NCBI GenBank assembly: GCA_030737875.1
Contig: CM060909.1
Coordinates: forward strand, 33,717,159-33,781,158
DNA: 64,000 nt
Source of the DNA: Allium sativum
Taxonomy: Eukaryota; Streptophyta; Magnoliopsida; Asparagales; Amaryllidaceae
Reading direction: 5' to 3'
Part shown: positions 12,495 through 24,198 of the stretch, one piece after another
Position numbering within the stretch: the stretch's first letter is position 1
How the letters are laid out: every line of letters begins with the position of its first letter
Made by a program: the position numbers and the translations under genes
The notes under the pieces: model-generated
Databases searched by the model: none
What the model was told of the DNA's origin: nothing
The model's input: only the letters and a program-made list of their open reading frames with translations

Positions 12495-14724
12495 ATGGAA
12501 ACAAATAACGAGAGCCCAACTCCACCTAATTTGGAAGTTTGTACAAATGGAGGTTCTAGTTCCATTCAATCAACTACAATAAACCAAAACATTAGTGATG
12601 GTAGAAATTAAAAAATGAAATTGGCCACATCAATGGCGGTGAAAATAAAAAAGCTAAAAGGAAAGAATCTGAAGCTTGAAAACATTTTGACCATGTAACA
12701 ATTAATAGTGAGAAGGAATCAAAGTGCAAGTATTGCGAAAAGATGTATGTAGCTAGGGATAGTGATGGGACAATACACCTTTTGTAGCATAATAGCAAAT
12801 GCAATGGAAAAACACAAGTAGATATGCATCAATTTACATTGAAGAATGCTAGAAGCTTTGATGGAAAAATACACATTTCTATTATGTGTTTGATCAAGAG
12901 AAAGCTAGATCTGATCTTGCTCGAATGATTATAATGCATGAGTTCCCGCTTTTGATTGTTGATCATATTGGATCTATTGGCTTTTGCCAAAGTCTTCAGC
13001 CATCTATCACAATTATATCTAGAAACATGATAAAAGGTTATATTATGAAAAAAATTGATGTTGAGAAGACTTCTTTAATAAAAATGTTGGATAAAAATAA
13101 AAGCAGGATACTTATTACAAGTTATATGTGGATGTCTAATAATCAAAGGAAGGGTTATATGGTAGTCACTGCTCTTTTTATTGATGATTCATGGGCCTTG
13201 CATAGTCGAATCATGAGATACTCACTTAATATTTTTATAATATAGTCTTTTACTTAATATTATTTACTGCATAATGTGCTATAAAGTTTTCTTATATTCA
13301 TAGGTTCGCACATGTACCATGCCCTCATACAAGTGATGTGTTAGTAGATTGTTTACTTACTTGTTTCTTAGACTGGAATATTGATAGAAAATTATGTACC
13401 ATCACTCGTGATAATTGCTCAACTAATGACAAGGTAACTATTATTTAAAAGGATAGACCTAGCAAAAGTTCCTTATGTTGAATGGTGGTATGTTACATAT
13501 GAGATGTTGTGCTCATATCTTGATTTGATTGTCCAAGATGAGTTAAGTGTCATAAATGAACCAATAATTCGCGATAACATGTCATTTTGGAATGCCACAC
13601 CTAAAAGGATAGAAAAGTTTAGATAGCCGCTAAACAATTAGAAATTTGTTTCTCTAAAAAATTGATTCTTGATTGTAAGGCTAGATGGAACTCAATCTAT
13701 ATTATGCTTGTTGTTGCCTTAGCTTAAGGATGTTTTTCCACGTCTACAACAATGTGAAACACTCTATAAATGTTTGCCTTAGAGACTGAGATTTGGCTAA
13801 AGAAATTTGTGATAAGTTGAAGGTTTTTTATAATGTAACCAAACTATTTTCTAGAACTCAATATCTCACTACTAAACTTTATTTTCCTTAAATACGTGAA
13901 ATTAGATTGGCTTTGTCCACGTGGTTAGTTTATGATATTTCAGTTATAAGAGAAATGGCAAGGAACATGGCTAATAAATTTGAGAAATATTGGAGCATGA
14001 TTCATGGTATTATGAGTGTTGCAACAGTTTTTGATCCTATATATAATTTTGAATTGTTGGAGTTTTATTTTGTTGATATTTTTGGTGAAAATGTGGAAGA
14101 AGAAATTAATAAGATCCGAAAACTTTGTTATAAGTTACTGAATGAGTAAAACCAAAAAGAGAATAAAAATTCAAGGGTTAACGACAGTGGTTCTTTTCCC
14201 TCTCGTCCTCAAACAACACATTTGAACTCCATAGATGATGGCTTTACGAGTCTTCACAGGTTTGATGAATATTTAAATAGAAAAACATCCAAAGCAAACA
14301 CTAAATCAGAGTTGGATTGTTATTTTGAGGAGCTTAAGTTGCCAATAAGTGCTAGTTTTTACATATAGCTTGATGGAGAACTAACGGTATTAGATATCCT
14401 ATAATGTAAATGATTGGAAAAAATATTTACGCAATAACGATTTCAACTGTAGCATCTGAATCCTCTTTTAGTATTAGTGGTCGACTTATTAGTCCTCATA
14501 GAAGTAGATTACATCTTATGACATTAGAGGCATTGATGTGTTGTCAAAATTAGTTAACGGTCGGCTCTTCTAAAGGTGGACGTATTCCAACAATGGATAA
14601 TGATTCAGAAAGTGATAGTGTATGCATCTATATTTTTTTCCTTTCACATGACATGAATAAAAAAAAATTGAGTATGATTTGTTTCTTTTCCTTATAGGAT
14701 GGTCAAGGAGCTGGTTCGTCATGA
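12495..14724 (+). pseudogene. hAT transposase relic (BED finger, core, hATC dimerisation)
   Basis: The translation shows, in order: a BED-type zinc-finger relic (SKCKYCEKMY ... GTIHL ... HNSKC) at 12730-12800; a long intact block at 12886-13245 (FDQEKARSDLARMIIMHEFP, SRNMIK, NKSRILIT, NQRKGYM, FIDDSWAL); VPCPHTSDVL and DNCSTNDK at 13310-13435 after an intron-like gap; a middle block at 13904-14149 (MANKFEKYW, FDPIYNFELLEFYF); and hATC pieces (ELDCYFEEL, TISTVASESSFSISGRLISPHRSRLH) at 14300-14530. This is the RICESLEEPER/DAYSLEEPER-like plant hAT family. Several in-frame stops and frameshifts make it non-functional. A last intron (about 14621-14698) leads to a TGA at 14722. Confidence 0.88.
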
Positions 14725-15140
14725 TGTATTTGTTAGATTCTTATGAACATGCTATCAAAAGGTATGCAATTTGATTCTAGCCTTATACGTTGATTTCATT
14801 TGTAATTCTTTTATATTTTTTCCTTATTATAAAAACTACATTGATTTGTTTCAGGAAATAATCCTCTAATCCCAATACCAACTAGATGTGCAGTTTACAA
14901 ACTATGTCTAAAAAAATGTATATAGTTATTACCAAAAAACATGTATATAACATAATTGCTGTGTTTGACTCCAAAATTATTATTCAACATAGGTTCAAGG
15001 AGAATATAGAATATATAATCCATCTTCACAAGAATAATAGTATAATCAATCATCACATTATCTTTAGTTACCAAATTCTACATAATAATGACAATATCTC
15101 ATGTAAAGTAAGGTATTGGAACTAATCCATAAAGTATCAG
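14725..15140. other. AT-rich stretch, no gene seen
   Basis: Probably the 3' part of the hAT relic. Only chance ORFs are present. The copia element below has inserted into it. Confidence 0.4.
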
Positions 15141-15145
15141 GAATC

Positions 15146-15842
15146 TGTTAGATTTCATGATATATTATTTCCATTTGTAGAAGATTTGGAAAGTATTATT
15201 GATTATGGTGATATAATATTTTCATTTAGAGAAGATTTGGGAAATATTAATAATTTGAGTAATATAATATTTCTAACTGCAGAAGATTTCGGAGATATCA
15301 GGAAATTTATAGCCCTTTTTGCAAAATTAAATAGGACAATAAATTACCTACATAAGTGGAAGAATATGAAGAGGTTTTTTAGGGATATTGAAGTAAGGAA
15401 TTAATTCTCTAATTGGTTTATTAAACAAGAAATCTTATCAAGAGCAAATAAATTGGAGAATTAATTAGGAATTGATTTATAACCATAAATCAATTACTTC
15501 AACCCCAAGTATTAATCCTTATACAAGGATAGGGATTAGGTAAATGTATGGATGATCTCTCAAAGTTGTTTTTCTTCTTCTTCTTCCCTATTATCATTCT
15601 TGTAATATTTTCTTATTTAGAAAAGTAATAAAATCTCCTTTCCCCAAGTGGACATACACTAACAAGATGTTAGCAGAACCACTATAAATCTCTTGTGTTC
15701 TTTCTTTTATTGCTTGATCCGTGATTGTTTTGCTGGTAACTATCTATTGTTTGTCTTGCCTCACCATCAATCAATTCCTATTTGTTTTTCTACAAGGTTG
15801 GGCTTTATTCCCAAGGCGTTTTTGTAAAATCTTTCCCAAACA
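15146..15842 (+). repeat. 5' LTR of the copia element
   Basis: 697 bp, TGTTAGA...CCAAACA. The segment GAAGATTTGG recurs several times within the first 200 bp, giving an internal short-period repeat. The T-rich stretch around 15570-15640 contains AGTAATAAAATC, a plausible poly(A) signal. Confidence 0.92.
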
Positions 15843-15844
15843 AT

Positions 15845-15854
15845 TGGTATCAGA
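15845..15854 (+). other. Primer binding site (tRNA-iMet) of copia element
   Basis: TGGTATCAGA lies two bases after the 5' LTR end, matching the 3' end complement of initiator-Met tRNA. The next bases diverge (CC instead of GC). Confidence 0.85.
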
Positions 15855-15949
15855 CCTACGAGGTTGATTAAGAAAGGGTGTTAGGCATCGTGGCAGGAGA
15901 TGAGGAGAATTCAGCAATTGTTTCAAGGTCATATGTCAAAGGGACATAT

Positions 15950-16690
15950 ATGGCAGCAGGATCTCAGTTAGCAATAGAAAGATGAAATGAGGATAAAGAT
16001 TTAGAGAAGTGGTAATGGAGGATGAAAGATGTTCTGATAAGGAACAATGTTCATCCTGCGGTTTTTGCTCCTGAAGAGTTGATGGATGATGTTTCAGCCA
16101 TGGAAAGGAACGAGATGGAACGATGGGAATTTACTACTTTACAACTAGCAATGAGAGAAAATGTCATTTCAGAGATTAGTGGTGAGACCACCGGTAAGGA
16201 CATTTGAACCAAGCTGGAAAAACTCTATTCAAAGAAGTCGTTAACCAACCATCTGATTTTGCTGAAGACGTTTTTCACCATTCATATGAGAGAGGGTACT
16301 TCAGTGAAGGCACATCTAAGATTTTTTGATGATCTCGTGATGAAGATGAAGACTATTGACTTGAAAGTGGATGAGGAGCAAAGAGCCATGATTCTTTTGT
16401 GTTCTCTTCTAGAGCGATACACAGGTTTCGCTAATAGTCTTATCTATGCCAGAGATAAACTAACAGTAGACAATGTAAAGGCATGTCTTCTATCTGAGGA
16501 CTTAAGGGATCAGATGAAGGGGTTGAGTGAAGGTAGAGGAGGAAGCAGTACGGAAGCCTTATTAGCTGGTATGGAGAAAGGGGAGAAGAAGAAAATAAAG
16601 TCAAGAGATGGGAAGTGATACATTTGCAAGAAACCAGGACACTAGAAGAGATTGTCCAGACTTGAAGAAAAAATTTAAAGTTGGAAATTC
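15950..16690 (+). pseudogene. Copia gag relic with broken zinc knuckle
   Basis: Frames at 16022-16207 and 16259-16618, joined through a stop at 16205, give a copia gag (UBN2-type): MERWEFTTLQLAMRENV, TKLEKLYSKKSLTNH, LKTFFTIHMREGTSV, FDDLVMKMKTID, DEEQRAMILLCSLLERY. The CCHC knuckle follows as (stop)YICKKPGH(stop)KRDCP. The first Cys codon has become TGA, and a second stop sits after the His. It is therefore non-functional. The start is uncertain because stops occur before 16022. Confidence 0.85.
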
Positions 16691-16762
16691 ATCGGTTGAG
16701 GTGGAGGAATTTTGTCTGATGACTTGTTAAGAGCGGTAGTATCAGATGTATCAAACCACTAG

Positions 16763-17383
16763 GTGCTAGATACGGGGTTGTCTTCTCATATGACACCTAA
16801 CAAAAATTATTTCAGTTTTTTTAAAAAGAAAATAAGGAAATTGATTCTTATGAGAAATGATGCTAGTTGTACAGTCATGGGCGAAGGTACTGTGCAGATT
16901 TGCATATATGACGGGGTAATACGCACCTTGATAGGTGTCCGTTATGTTCCAGGTCTTCGGAAGTCAATGATATCTCTTGGGCAGTTGGCATCCAAAGGAT
17001 GTGAGATGACTATTGTCAAGGATAGTCTAAGGGTTTCTAAGGGTGCATTTGTAGTGATGAAGGGAGATATGTTTCATAATTTGTATTTCCTAAGGGGAAG
17101 AACTGTACTTGGAGAATCAAGGGTTGGAGTCTACAGTTCTCGCAGAAAAGATATCAATAAGCATACGAGAAGGGACTTTGAGTTTCTACATAGGCAGAAT
17201 ATGATCAAAGGGGAAATCTTTAACAAAGTGGGATTTTTCCAAAAGGACGTGCTTGATAAGTGGAAAAAGGGATCGTCTGAAGTTGGTCAGAGATCAAAGG
17301 AGCAAGCAGTGGATACGCATAAGTCTTTGCAGACTACTAAGTTCAGGCGTTGCTCGAGCTGGAATCGCTTATCGAAAAGCTAG
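16763..17383 (+). pseudogene. Copia protease relic, then deletion junction
   Basis: The frame opens with LDTGLSSHMTPNKNYF, the copia aspartic protease active-site region (DTG kept). It continues through VRYVPGLRKSMISLGQL and CEMTIVKDSLRV to the pre-integrase piece FHNLYFLRGRTVLGES. After about residue 125 the sequence jumps to unrelated or much later pol sequence (QTRRDF-like FEFLHRQNMIKGE). The HHCC integrase finger, integrase core, RT and RNase H are missing. 17384-17667 holds no recognisable domain, just the lead-in to the polypurine tract. Confidence 0.8.
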
Positions 17384-17667
17384 GTGCCACTCGGCGGCAC
17401 AGTGTGGGGAAAGAGTTGAGATTGTTCATGGAGACATTTATTTTAATGACGAAGATTGGTTGGTCTTACATGAAGGGGGTACTTTGAACACTTTGTTGGT
17501 AGGCGGTGGCGTTGCTGGAGTTTATTGACAAAGTGCAATAGGCGATGGCGACGCCAAAGCTCATTGGGGGAAGTAACCATGGTGTCTTGACTGATAAGAT
17601 GCTTAGAGTAAGAGGATGTAGGTGGACTTGGTATGCTTTCAAGGAAATATAGTATCAAGGTGGAGAA

Positions 17668-18361
17668 TGTTAGATTTCATGATAGAATATTTCCATTTGC
17701 AGAAGATTTGGAAGATATTATTGATTATGCTAATACAATATTTCCATTTAGAGAAGATTTGGGAAATGTTGATAATATGAGTAATATAATATTTCCAACT
17801 GCAGAAGATTTGGATGATATCAGAAAATTTATTGCCTTTTTTGCAAAATTAGATAGGGCAATAAATTACCTACATAAGTGGAAGAATATGAGAAGGATTT
17901 TTTGGGATATTGAAGTAAGGAATTAATTCTCTGATTGGTTTATTAAACAAGGAATCTTATCAAGAGCAAATAAACTGGAGAATTAATTAAGCATTGATTT
18001 ATAACCATAAATCAATTACTTCAACCCTAAGTATTAATCCTTATATATGGATAAGGATTAGGTAAATGTATGGATGATCTCTAAAAGTTGTATTTCTTCT
18101 TCTTCTTCCCTATTATCAGTCTTGTAATATTTTCTTATTTAGAAAAGTAATAAAATCTCCTCTCCCCAAGTGGATGTACACTAACAAGACGTTAGTGGAA
18201 CCACTATAAATCTCTCGTGTTCTTTCTTTTATTTCTTGATCCGTGATTGTTTTGCTAGTGACTATCTGTTATTTGTTTTGCCTCACCTCAATTCGTTCCT
18301 ATTTTTTTCCGTAGTGTGTGGTTTTGTTCCCAAGGCGTTTTTGGGAAATCTTTCCCCAATA
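17668..18361 (+). repeat. 3' LTR of the copia element
   Basis: 694 bp, aligned end to end with the 5' LTR. It ends CCCCAATA (a TA end instead of CA) followed by TSD GAATC. Confidence 0.92.
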
Positions 18362-18366
18362 GAATC

Positions 18367-19490
18367 CATGGTACATAAGAACATATTTTGAAGGATTTTT
18401 ATGTTTAGTGGCTAATGAATGAGCAACATGAATTTTATTGTTTCACATAGCGTTGGCAATACACACAATTGTTTACTGGCTAATCAACAAGTATAGAGCT
18501 TAAATATGAGAGTGTGTTTAATTGACTTCAAAAAAAGAACATATTAGAGATTTGGTAGAGACAAGGAAATACGTTCATTTAAAGAACACTTAAAATTTAA
18601 TTTGGCCTGAAGAATCTATTTGTATTTAGATGTTGTTAATTCTTCTTGAACATGTTGCAATTTCCCGATAAATTTTCAAGTCAAGTGAACTTTGAACTAG
18701 ATATATGACATGGGTGGCCATTAACATGAATTTCCAGTTAATGCAATCAAATGATTTAGAACTGGGCTGTAATTGCATAACCATGGATTATAAAATCTTC
18801 TCCGTGCTCTACTGATGACAAAAGCCTTTTTTTGGTCATAGTTTATATCCTCCACTTATAAGTACGTAAATCACTGAATTGATATTCTTAGATGTAAATG
18901 TTATATATTACTTTAGCTTTCATATTTTTGTTTTGTTATGCAAAAGCAAAAATGCATACTTTAGATCAAGAGGTTGCCATGAATATTCATTACACTATTC
19001 CAAATATTTTTCATGTTGATGAAAATGGAAGCTTGGTTGGTGTTGGTGCAATAATAATGCTTGATACGTCCTTTATTTTGTTTAGGCATTGATATGTTGC
19101 ATTGATAGTTGATATGTATGTATTAGTATTATATTAGCTTTCTAGATTCTATTTGTTGCGGCTGCACTAATTTCCACTTATGCAAGAATCTTTGTATAAT
19201 TTTTTCTAGAGTTGTGAGTGATGCACTTGTGCTAGTAAAATGAATACAGTATGTAGTGTATTTTCTTTTGTTTCATTAAAGTGCAGGGGACATTTATTTT
19301 AAAACACAGCTTTATTTTGTTTATCTTGAATGCATGTATATTCTTAGATCCTCTCTGAATACACTATTTGGCTTTCTTTTATTTATTTGTGGATGTATAT
19401 TTTTAAGTACATTGATGTGCATGATGACTAATGTATGTTTTTATATGTTATAATTTAACTTAGAAATTGAAAATTGAGACAAAGTAGAAG
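18367..19490. other. AT-rich stretch, no gene seen
   Basis: Continuation of the sequence that the copia element interrupted. Several short ORFs exist (for example 18898-19092) but none has recognisable content. Confidence 0.4.
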
Positions 19491-19498
19491 TATATTAA

Positions 19499-19665
19499 TG
19501 TTACAGGAACCGGGTCTGGGGCAGGACAGGTATATTCGTGCCCGTGCGGGTCATAGGTCGAAGCAAAAATTAGGACCCGCGTCGGGTCTATGGATCGGGT
19601 ATGGGTAAAAATGTTCGAGGTGGGTATGGGGAATGTGAAACCCAAGCAAGTATGGGTTATATTTT
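19499..19665. repeat. GC-rich CGGGT/GGGTA motif block, hAT-subterminal-like
   Basis: Within AT-rich DNA, a 165-bp block repeats CGGGT, GGGTC and GGGTATGGG many times in both orientations. Blocks of this kind occur near the ends of plant hAT transposons. It could be the 3' subterminal region of the hAT relic at 12495-14724, pushed away by the copia insertion. No clear terminal repeat or 8-bp TSD was found. Confidence 0.4.
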
Positions 19666-21150
19666 CAACTCAAGTAGTGAGTTAGCTCGCCTTACCCTAA
19701 CAACAACCAAGATCTAAGAACCAAAGCCTAAATCCAAGCTAGAAATTTTCTTTCTTCCTTCTCTCCTTGCATTCACTTGTGTTTTCCTCTCTTACTTCCC
19801 TAAGTTTCTCTCTACCTCAAGGCGTACTTTGAGAGTGTCTTGGATTTTTCAATTCCTACTTATAAGGTTTTGTAATATTCTAGCAAGGCTTCATTTCAAA
19901 TTTGACTTGATTTACAAATATTTTTCAAGAAGAAGAAAAAGATAACGACGTTGATTTTCAACTTTTAAGCTTTGTAAAATTGTAAACGAACAGTAGGTAT
20001 TCTTCCTTGTGTGCACTTACGATGAATGGGAAAATTCCAAAAACCCTCTTAAAATCTTTATCGTACAAGTGAAGTATTTCCAATTTTGCTCATTTTGTAT
20101 ATTTGCTCAATTCTTAAATATCTTTAACTACATCATGCATGACATCATAAAATTTTAATTTACTTATGAAAATAATTTTAGTTGATAATTACATCCAAAT
20201 GATTAATTAGAAATTCACAATGGTTTCTATGATTTTTACTGAGAGAAAACCTATTTATCGATATTTCGATCATATCATCAATATTTTTCCAAAGAAAATA
20301 TTTTCCCAAAATAAGTTTATTATCATTATTAACTAAATTAATGATGTTTGATAAGGTTATATATTTATAACACGTTACAATATTCCAAATAGAAACTATA
20401 TTAGAGGATGAAGTGTTTGACTTTTCGGGTTGTACACTGATCTTGTCACTCTTTAGCAAACCCGTGTAACTTCTTGCATTCTGGTATTGAGTCCTGAGAC
20501 ATACAAAGATGTCATTACTATATTAAACTAATACGGCCGCTCCATACCCTAACTAGACCCCAAATCCACAAATGTCTAGCAAGTTGATGTAGAGTTTCAA
20601 GTAAGTTGATCATGTTGCTCTCCGACGAAAGTACTCACTTCTAGCAATCTGATTTTGACTCTCCAGTTAGGGTCAAACACGATCAATTCCTAGTGTACTG
20701 ACTTACTTTCTTCGATTTCAACTCACTTGTTGAGGGCTTTATTCAGGGATGTAACTCGATTATGTCACTCTATGGAAAAGTGACTTGAGTTTATTCTTCG
20801 GTCATAATTCTCCAATTGAGGGCTTACATTTGTTTTTGATGTATAAGTCAATCAAATCACTCTACGATGAAAGGAACTTGCAACTTACGACAAATATTAC
20901 TTCATCTTTCCAGTTGAAGAAATCACAACCATTTTTATTCATTTCTTTACATGGGTTGAATTATTTACATGAGTTTCTATTGTCCAAAAATGTCAAAAAC
21001 TGCAAAGATCCTTACGGTTTGTTGCCATATCAAAGCATGCTTAAGGATCTCTTTGATTCTCGCACATGTGTTAGTCACTTAGTCATTTTATTAATTTGGT
21101 TATCAATTATTTAGTTCCATGCCATCTCTGTTAAGAAGTGATGATGTTTT
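19666..21150. other. AT-rich stretch, no gene seen
   Basis: The T/C-rich segment 19740-19830 looks like a 5'UTR, but no gene follows. The longest chance frames (20178-20459 minus, 20785-21114 plus) have no recognised motif. Confidence 0.35.
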
Positions 21151-21470
21151 ATCTTGAGTTGTGCCCGCTTCGGAATTCGTGTTTCATGCTTATAGATTTG
21201 GATTCCTGATGTTCCAACTCTTCCCTTTTGCTTAATTTGTCTGAAAAGATTCTACATCTTCTCCTTTTGTCTCTTCATCATTTATTCTTGTTGAGTAGTC
21301 ATCCTAACCATCAGTCTTGTATGTATCTCCTCCTTTATGATATTCATTTCCTCTATAGTAACATGGATAAATGCACATCCTCTGGAGGAAGCTTCTTGGC
21401 TTTCTTATTTTCCAGTCCCTTTAGTGTTAGTACTTATAGTCCTTGCCATTGCTAATCGTTCCAAAGCATT
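21150..21470 (-). pseudogene. Possible gypsy gag N-terminal relic
   Basis: On the minus strand an ATG near 21455 opens MARTISTNTKGTGK(stop)ESQEA and continues as a charged, helical-looking peptide (EEMNIIKEEIH, MMKRQKEKM) with stops. It sits just downstream of an LTR-like end (CGCTAACA at 21512) and a primer-site-like GGTGCTTCAATTGAG. Start and composition resemble gag of Tat/Athila-type gypsy elements, but this is a weak match. Confidence 0.3.
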
Positions 21471-21512
21471 TCTGATTCATAAATGGTAGTTTTTCTCAAT
21501 TGAAGCACCAAC

Positions 21513-21818
21513 ATGTTAGCGTAAAAATGTCCGCTAACACCTAGACAACCACAAACTTACCAATTATCTAATATAGGCACAAAAATAGTGGTAGACTAAT
21601 AAAAAATGAAGAACAAAATGGACAATAGTAAGACCAAAACACTCGAGAGTTCTTCAATCTACATCCACTTCATATGAATCCTTTTTATTTATACTACATG
21701 AATATTACAGTTACAAAAGATTGAAAGTAAGAAATGAAAATGGGAGAATCTCCCCTCATAGTCCAAAAAAGATCCCTTTTTATGTGCTGAAGATGTTGTA
21801 TTTATAGATGGAAATCAC
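21513..21818 (-). mobile_element. Candidate LTR fragment interrupted by hAT element
   Basis: The sequence starts TGTTAGCG on the plus strand and contains, read on minus, CTATAAATACAAC (21797-21809), a good TATA box. The hAT element has inserted 10 bp upstream of that TATA box; the LTR would resume at 23007. Its other end was not found. It could belong with the gag-like relic to its left. Confidence 0.35.
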
Positions 21819-22998
21819 CAGAGCCGGTCCTGAGACTTATGATGTCCGGTGCGGTATGCTAAATGATGCCCCCAAGGTTAAAAAAATTCACAATGATATT
21901 GAATAATTTTCATATTGTAAGCCACTAATATTAGAAATTTCAATACTGCTATTATGGGTTAATAATGCATGCATTAAAAATAAAAATAACGTGGCCACAA
22001 TGCAAAAAATCATAAATAATAAGTCTAAATATGAAGAAAATTTACATACAAGACTTGAGCTATTTCGAATACTATAAATCAACATTTACTTATTTTGTAT
22101 CACTCCAAAGTTGGTACTCCATATATCTGCAAAATATAATCAACATTTGCTTTCGTGGAAACATTTTAATTACCTTTTTTTCAAAATTGAAAATATAACT
22201 CTTGTTCAAAAAATCAATATTTGTAGTAAGAATTTTTTTTTTAACAACAATTGTGTTCATAAAGCTTATAGACAAAAGTTGATAATTTGTTAAAACATTC
22301 AACGTTTAGAAATTCTAACATATGTAACGAAATTCAAATTCTCCTCTACACTAAAAAAAACTTTCTTTTATTAAGTGAAATAATAAATCAAATTAGGAGT
22401 AGTTAACTATGATCATAATTTAACTTACTCATTTCTTTTTTATTTTGTGGTGTTATAATCATGAATTTGGTAGATAAATTACAAAACAACTTTAATTTAA
22501 ATCGAGGATATTGTCTATTGTAATGTAATTACCTAATTGGTTAAACAATCGGTATATCAATTAGGAAATTTTATACCTCAAATGAGGGATTCTGATTACT
22601 AATTACTGTAAACAATCGGTATATCAATTAGGGAGTGTTTACCTCAAATCAGGAATCCCTAATTACTAATTACCGTAAACAATCGGTATATCAGAAGAAC
22701 CAATTTCAACCAGTTTCATAGCGATAATTTCAAATATTGTAAACAATCGGTAATTAGGGATTGCGATTTACCAGAACTTGGCCCTATTTCCGCTGAAGAT
22801 TGATGTCTGATGAGATTTTGTTTTGTGTTTCTTCGCTTCTTCATTCTTCCAGTCGCGTTTCTTTTGTTCTACTGAAGCTTGCCCTTTTTCCTGTCGTTTT
22901 TTTTCCTTTCGGCTGTACAGCGATTCAAATTTGATGCCCTTGATGGGCTTGCTGCCCAGTGCTCGCGCACTGTTCGCACAGCCTCAAAGCCGGCTATG
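21819..22998. mobile_element. Non-autonomous hAT element, 1180 bp, TSD GAAATCAC
   Basis: The left end CAGAGCCGGTCCTGAG and right end CTCAAAGCCGGCTATG are imperfect inverted repeats of the common plant hAT type (CAGGGCCGGCCCTGAG-like). Subterminal GATGCCC and GTGCG motifs on both sides fit the type. A perfect 8-bp target duplication GAAATCAC flanks it at 21811-21818 and 22999-23006. No transposase is encoded. It contains a 67-bp tandem repeat. Confidence 0.92.
22542..22760. repeat. 67-bp repeat inside the hAT element
   Basis: TAAACAATCGGTA recurs at 22542, 22609, 22676 and 22740 (spacings 67, 67 and 64). Units include TATATCAATTAGG and CTAATTAC. They may be subterminal transposase-binding repeats or a plain tandem duplication. 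Confidence 0.75.
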
Positions 22999-23006
22999 GA
23001 AATCAC

Positions 23007-24008
23007 ACCATATCATCTTGGTATTTTACAAAGAAATCCAAAGAATTGAGTCACACAATTCCACCAAGTTTCATATTATTCACACAACTTTTGTGCTTGG
23101 AATGGGACTGATCTGATTCTTTTAGGGATCGGTATCGATCCTGCATATTATTAGTCTAAGTAGTGCAATTTGCACTATGTATCCTCTTCTCCTTCCTCTT
23201 TGTTTTGCCATGATTCATTTTTCAGGATGGATCTATGTTGTAAAGTTTTCGATTGATGTTTGTTGAAGTTGGAATATATGTTCCTTGCTACAAATAGGTG
23301 TTGATCCGATGTTTCACCAAAAGTCTAAATCTACACTAAACCAATGTGTCATTTGAGTAAATCTCCTTGACCATAGCCTTACATCCTCATTCATACTCAA
23401 GTATAGAGCTATCCAATCATCTCTCTAGGTTATTTTCCTTGGTGATTACAAAGTCCATATATTCGATTCTAATGTATGACGATCTTGTAAAAAGACGGAT
23501 TGATGCACTTATTTTCATAACAATAGATTGTAGAAAATACAAAAGTATCTACAACTTTTCTCAATTGTTTTGAAATTATAGACTAAGATATTTCCTTGAG
23601 AAATAATTATTAATTTTATGAATACGAATGATATTGTACCCACGAATTCAATCTCAAAATAATGAGTACAAAACACCTGTTAAGTGAGAGTGGCAAAAAG
23701 AAAATAGGCTCTCTAAATTGATACATACAGTCCAAGATTAATGATAAAAAAAAACAAATCCACCTTCTTCATTATACACATCGAAGATTAATACAAAAGT
23801 GAATATGTGTATTTAATATACAAGTAGTACACATTTTTGATAAGTTCATAGAATATTAAAAAAAACATGATGTGCAAAGGATAAAAAACAATTTGATTTG
23901 ATGGAATATGCGAGTAAATTGGAAAAGAGTTTCAATGGTATCTAAAAAGGATGATTTGGTCTCAAAATCATTCATTCCAATAATACATTATAATATATTG
24001 GGTGTGAT
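23007..24008. other. AT-rich stretch, no gene seen
   Basis: Continuation of the hAT target sequence, possibly including the rest of the LTR fragment. It has no recognisable coding content or terminal repeats. Confidence 0.35.
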
Positions 24009-24010
24009 GC

Positions 24011-24198
24011 TAAGGGCACCGCGGTTTCCACTAAGAGCTACCGCGGCGTCCTTCAGTCGGCGGTCAACTACCGCCCGAACAAGGGTTCGGTCGGCGGTTG
24101 TCTACCAATTAATCGGCGGACAACCGCCGACCGGCCCTTTGTTCGGTCAGCGGTTGACCACCGCGCTGGTAGCCCTTAGCCACCAGCGCGGTGCCCTT
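24011..24198. mobile_element. GC-rich foldback (MITE-like) element
   Basis: The block is strongly GC-rich between AT-rich flanks. Its ends are inverted: TAAGGGCACCGCGG on the left, CGCGGTGCCCTT on the right. Internal pairs (TCGGCGGTTGTC with GACAACCGCCGA; GAGCTACCGCGG with CGCGCTGGTAGCCCTTAG) make one long imperfect hairpin. No clear target duplication is visible; TAA on the left and TTT on the right do not match. The superfamily is unassigned. The copia LTR begins immediately at its right end. Confidence 0.7.

Larger units (their letters stand above)
15146..18361 (+). mobile_element. Ty1/copia element, internally deleted, 3216 bp, TSD GAATC
   Basis: Two LTRs, 15146-15842 and 17668-18361, both begin TGTTAGATTTCATGATA. 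The target duplication GAATC is at 15141-15145 and 18362-18366. The tRNA-iMet primer site follows the 5' LTR, and a purine-rich tract (AAGGTGGAGAA) precedes the 3' LTR. The internal part has gag, zinc knuckle and protease but no integrase, RT or RNase H, so the copy is a deletion derivative. The LTRs differ at roughly one base in ten over the first 200 bp, so the insertion is old. Gag/protease type resembles Tnt1-94-like plant copia. Confidence 0.95.

Noticed and set aside
20178..20459. 93-codon minus ORF and similar lone ORFs in 18367-24008
   Set aside because: They have no recognisable motif, an AT-rich composition and no supporting context.
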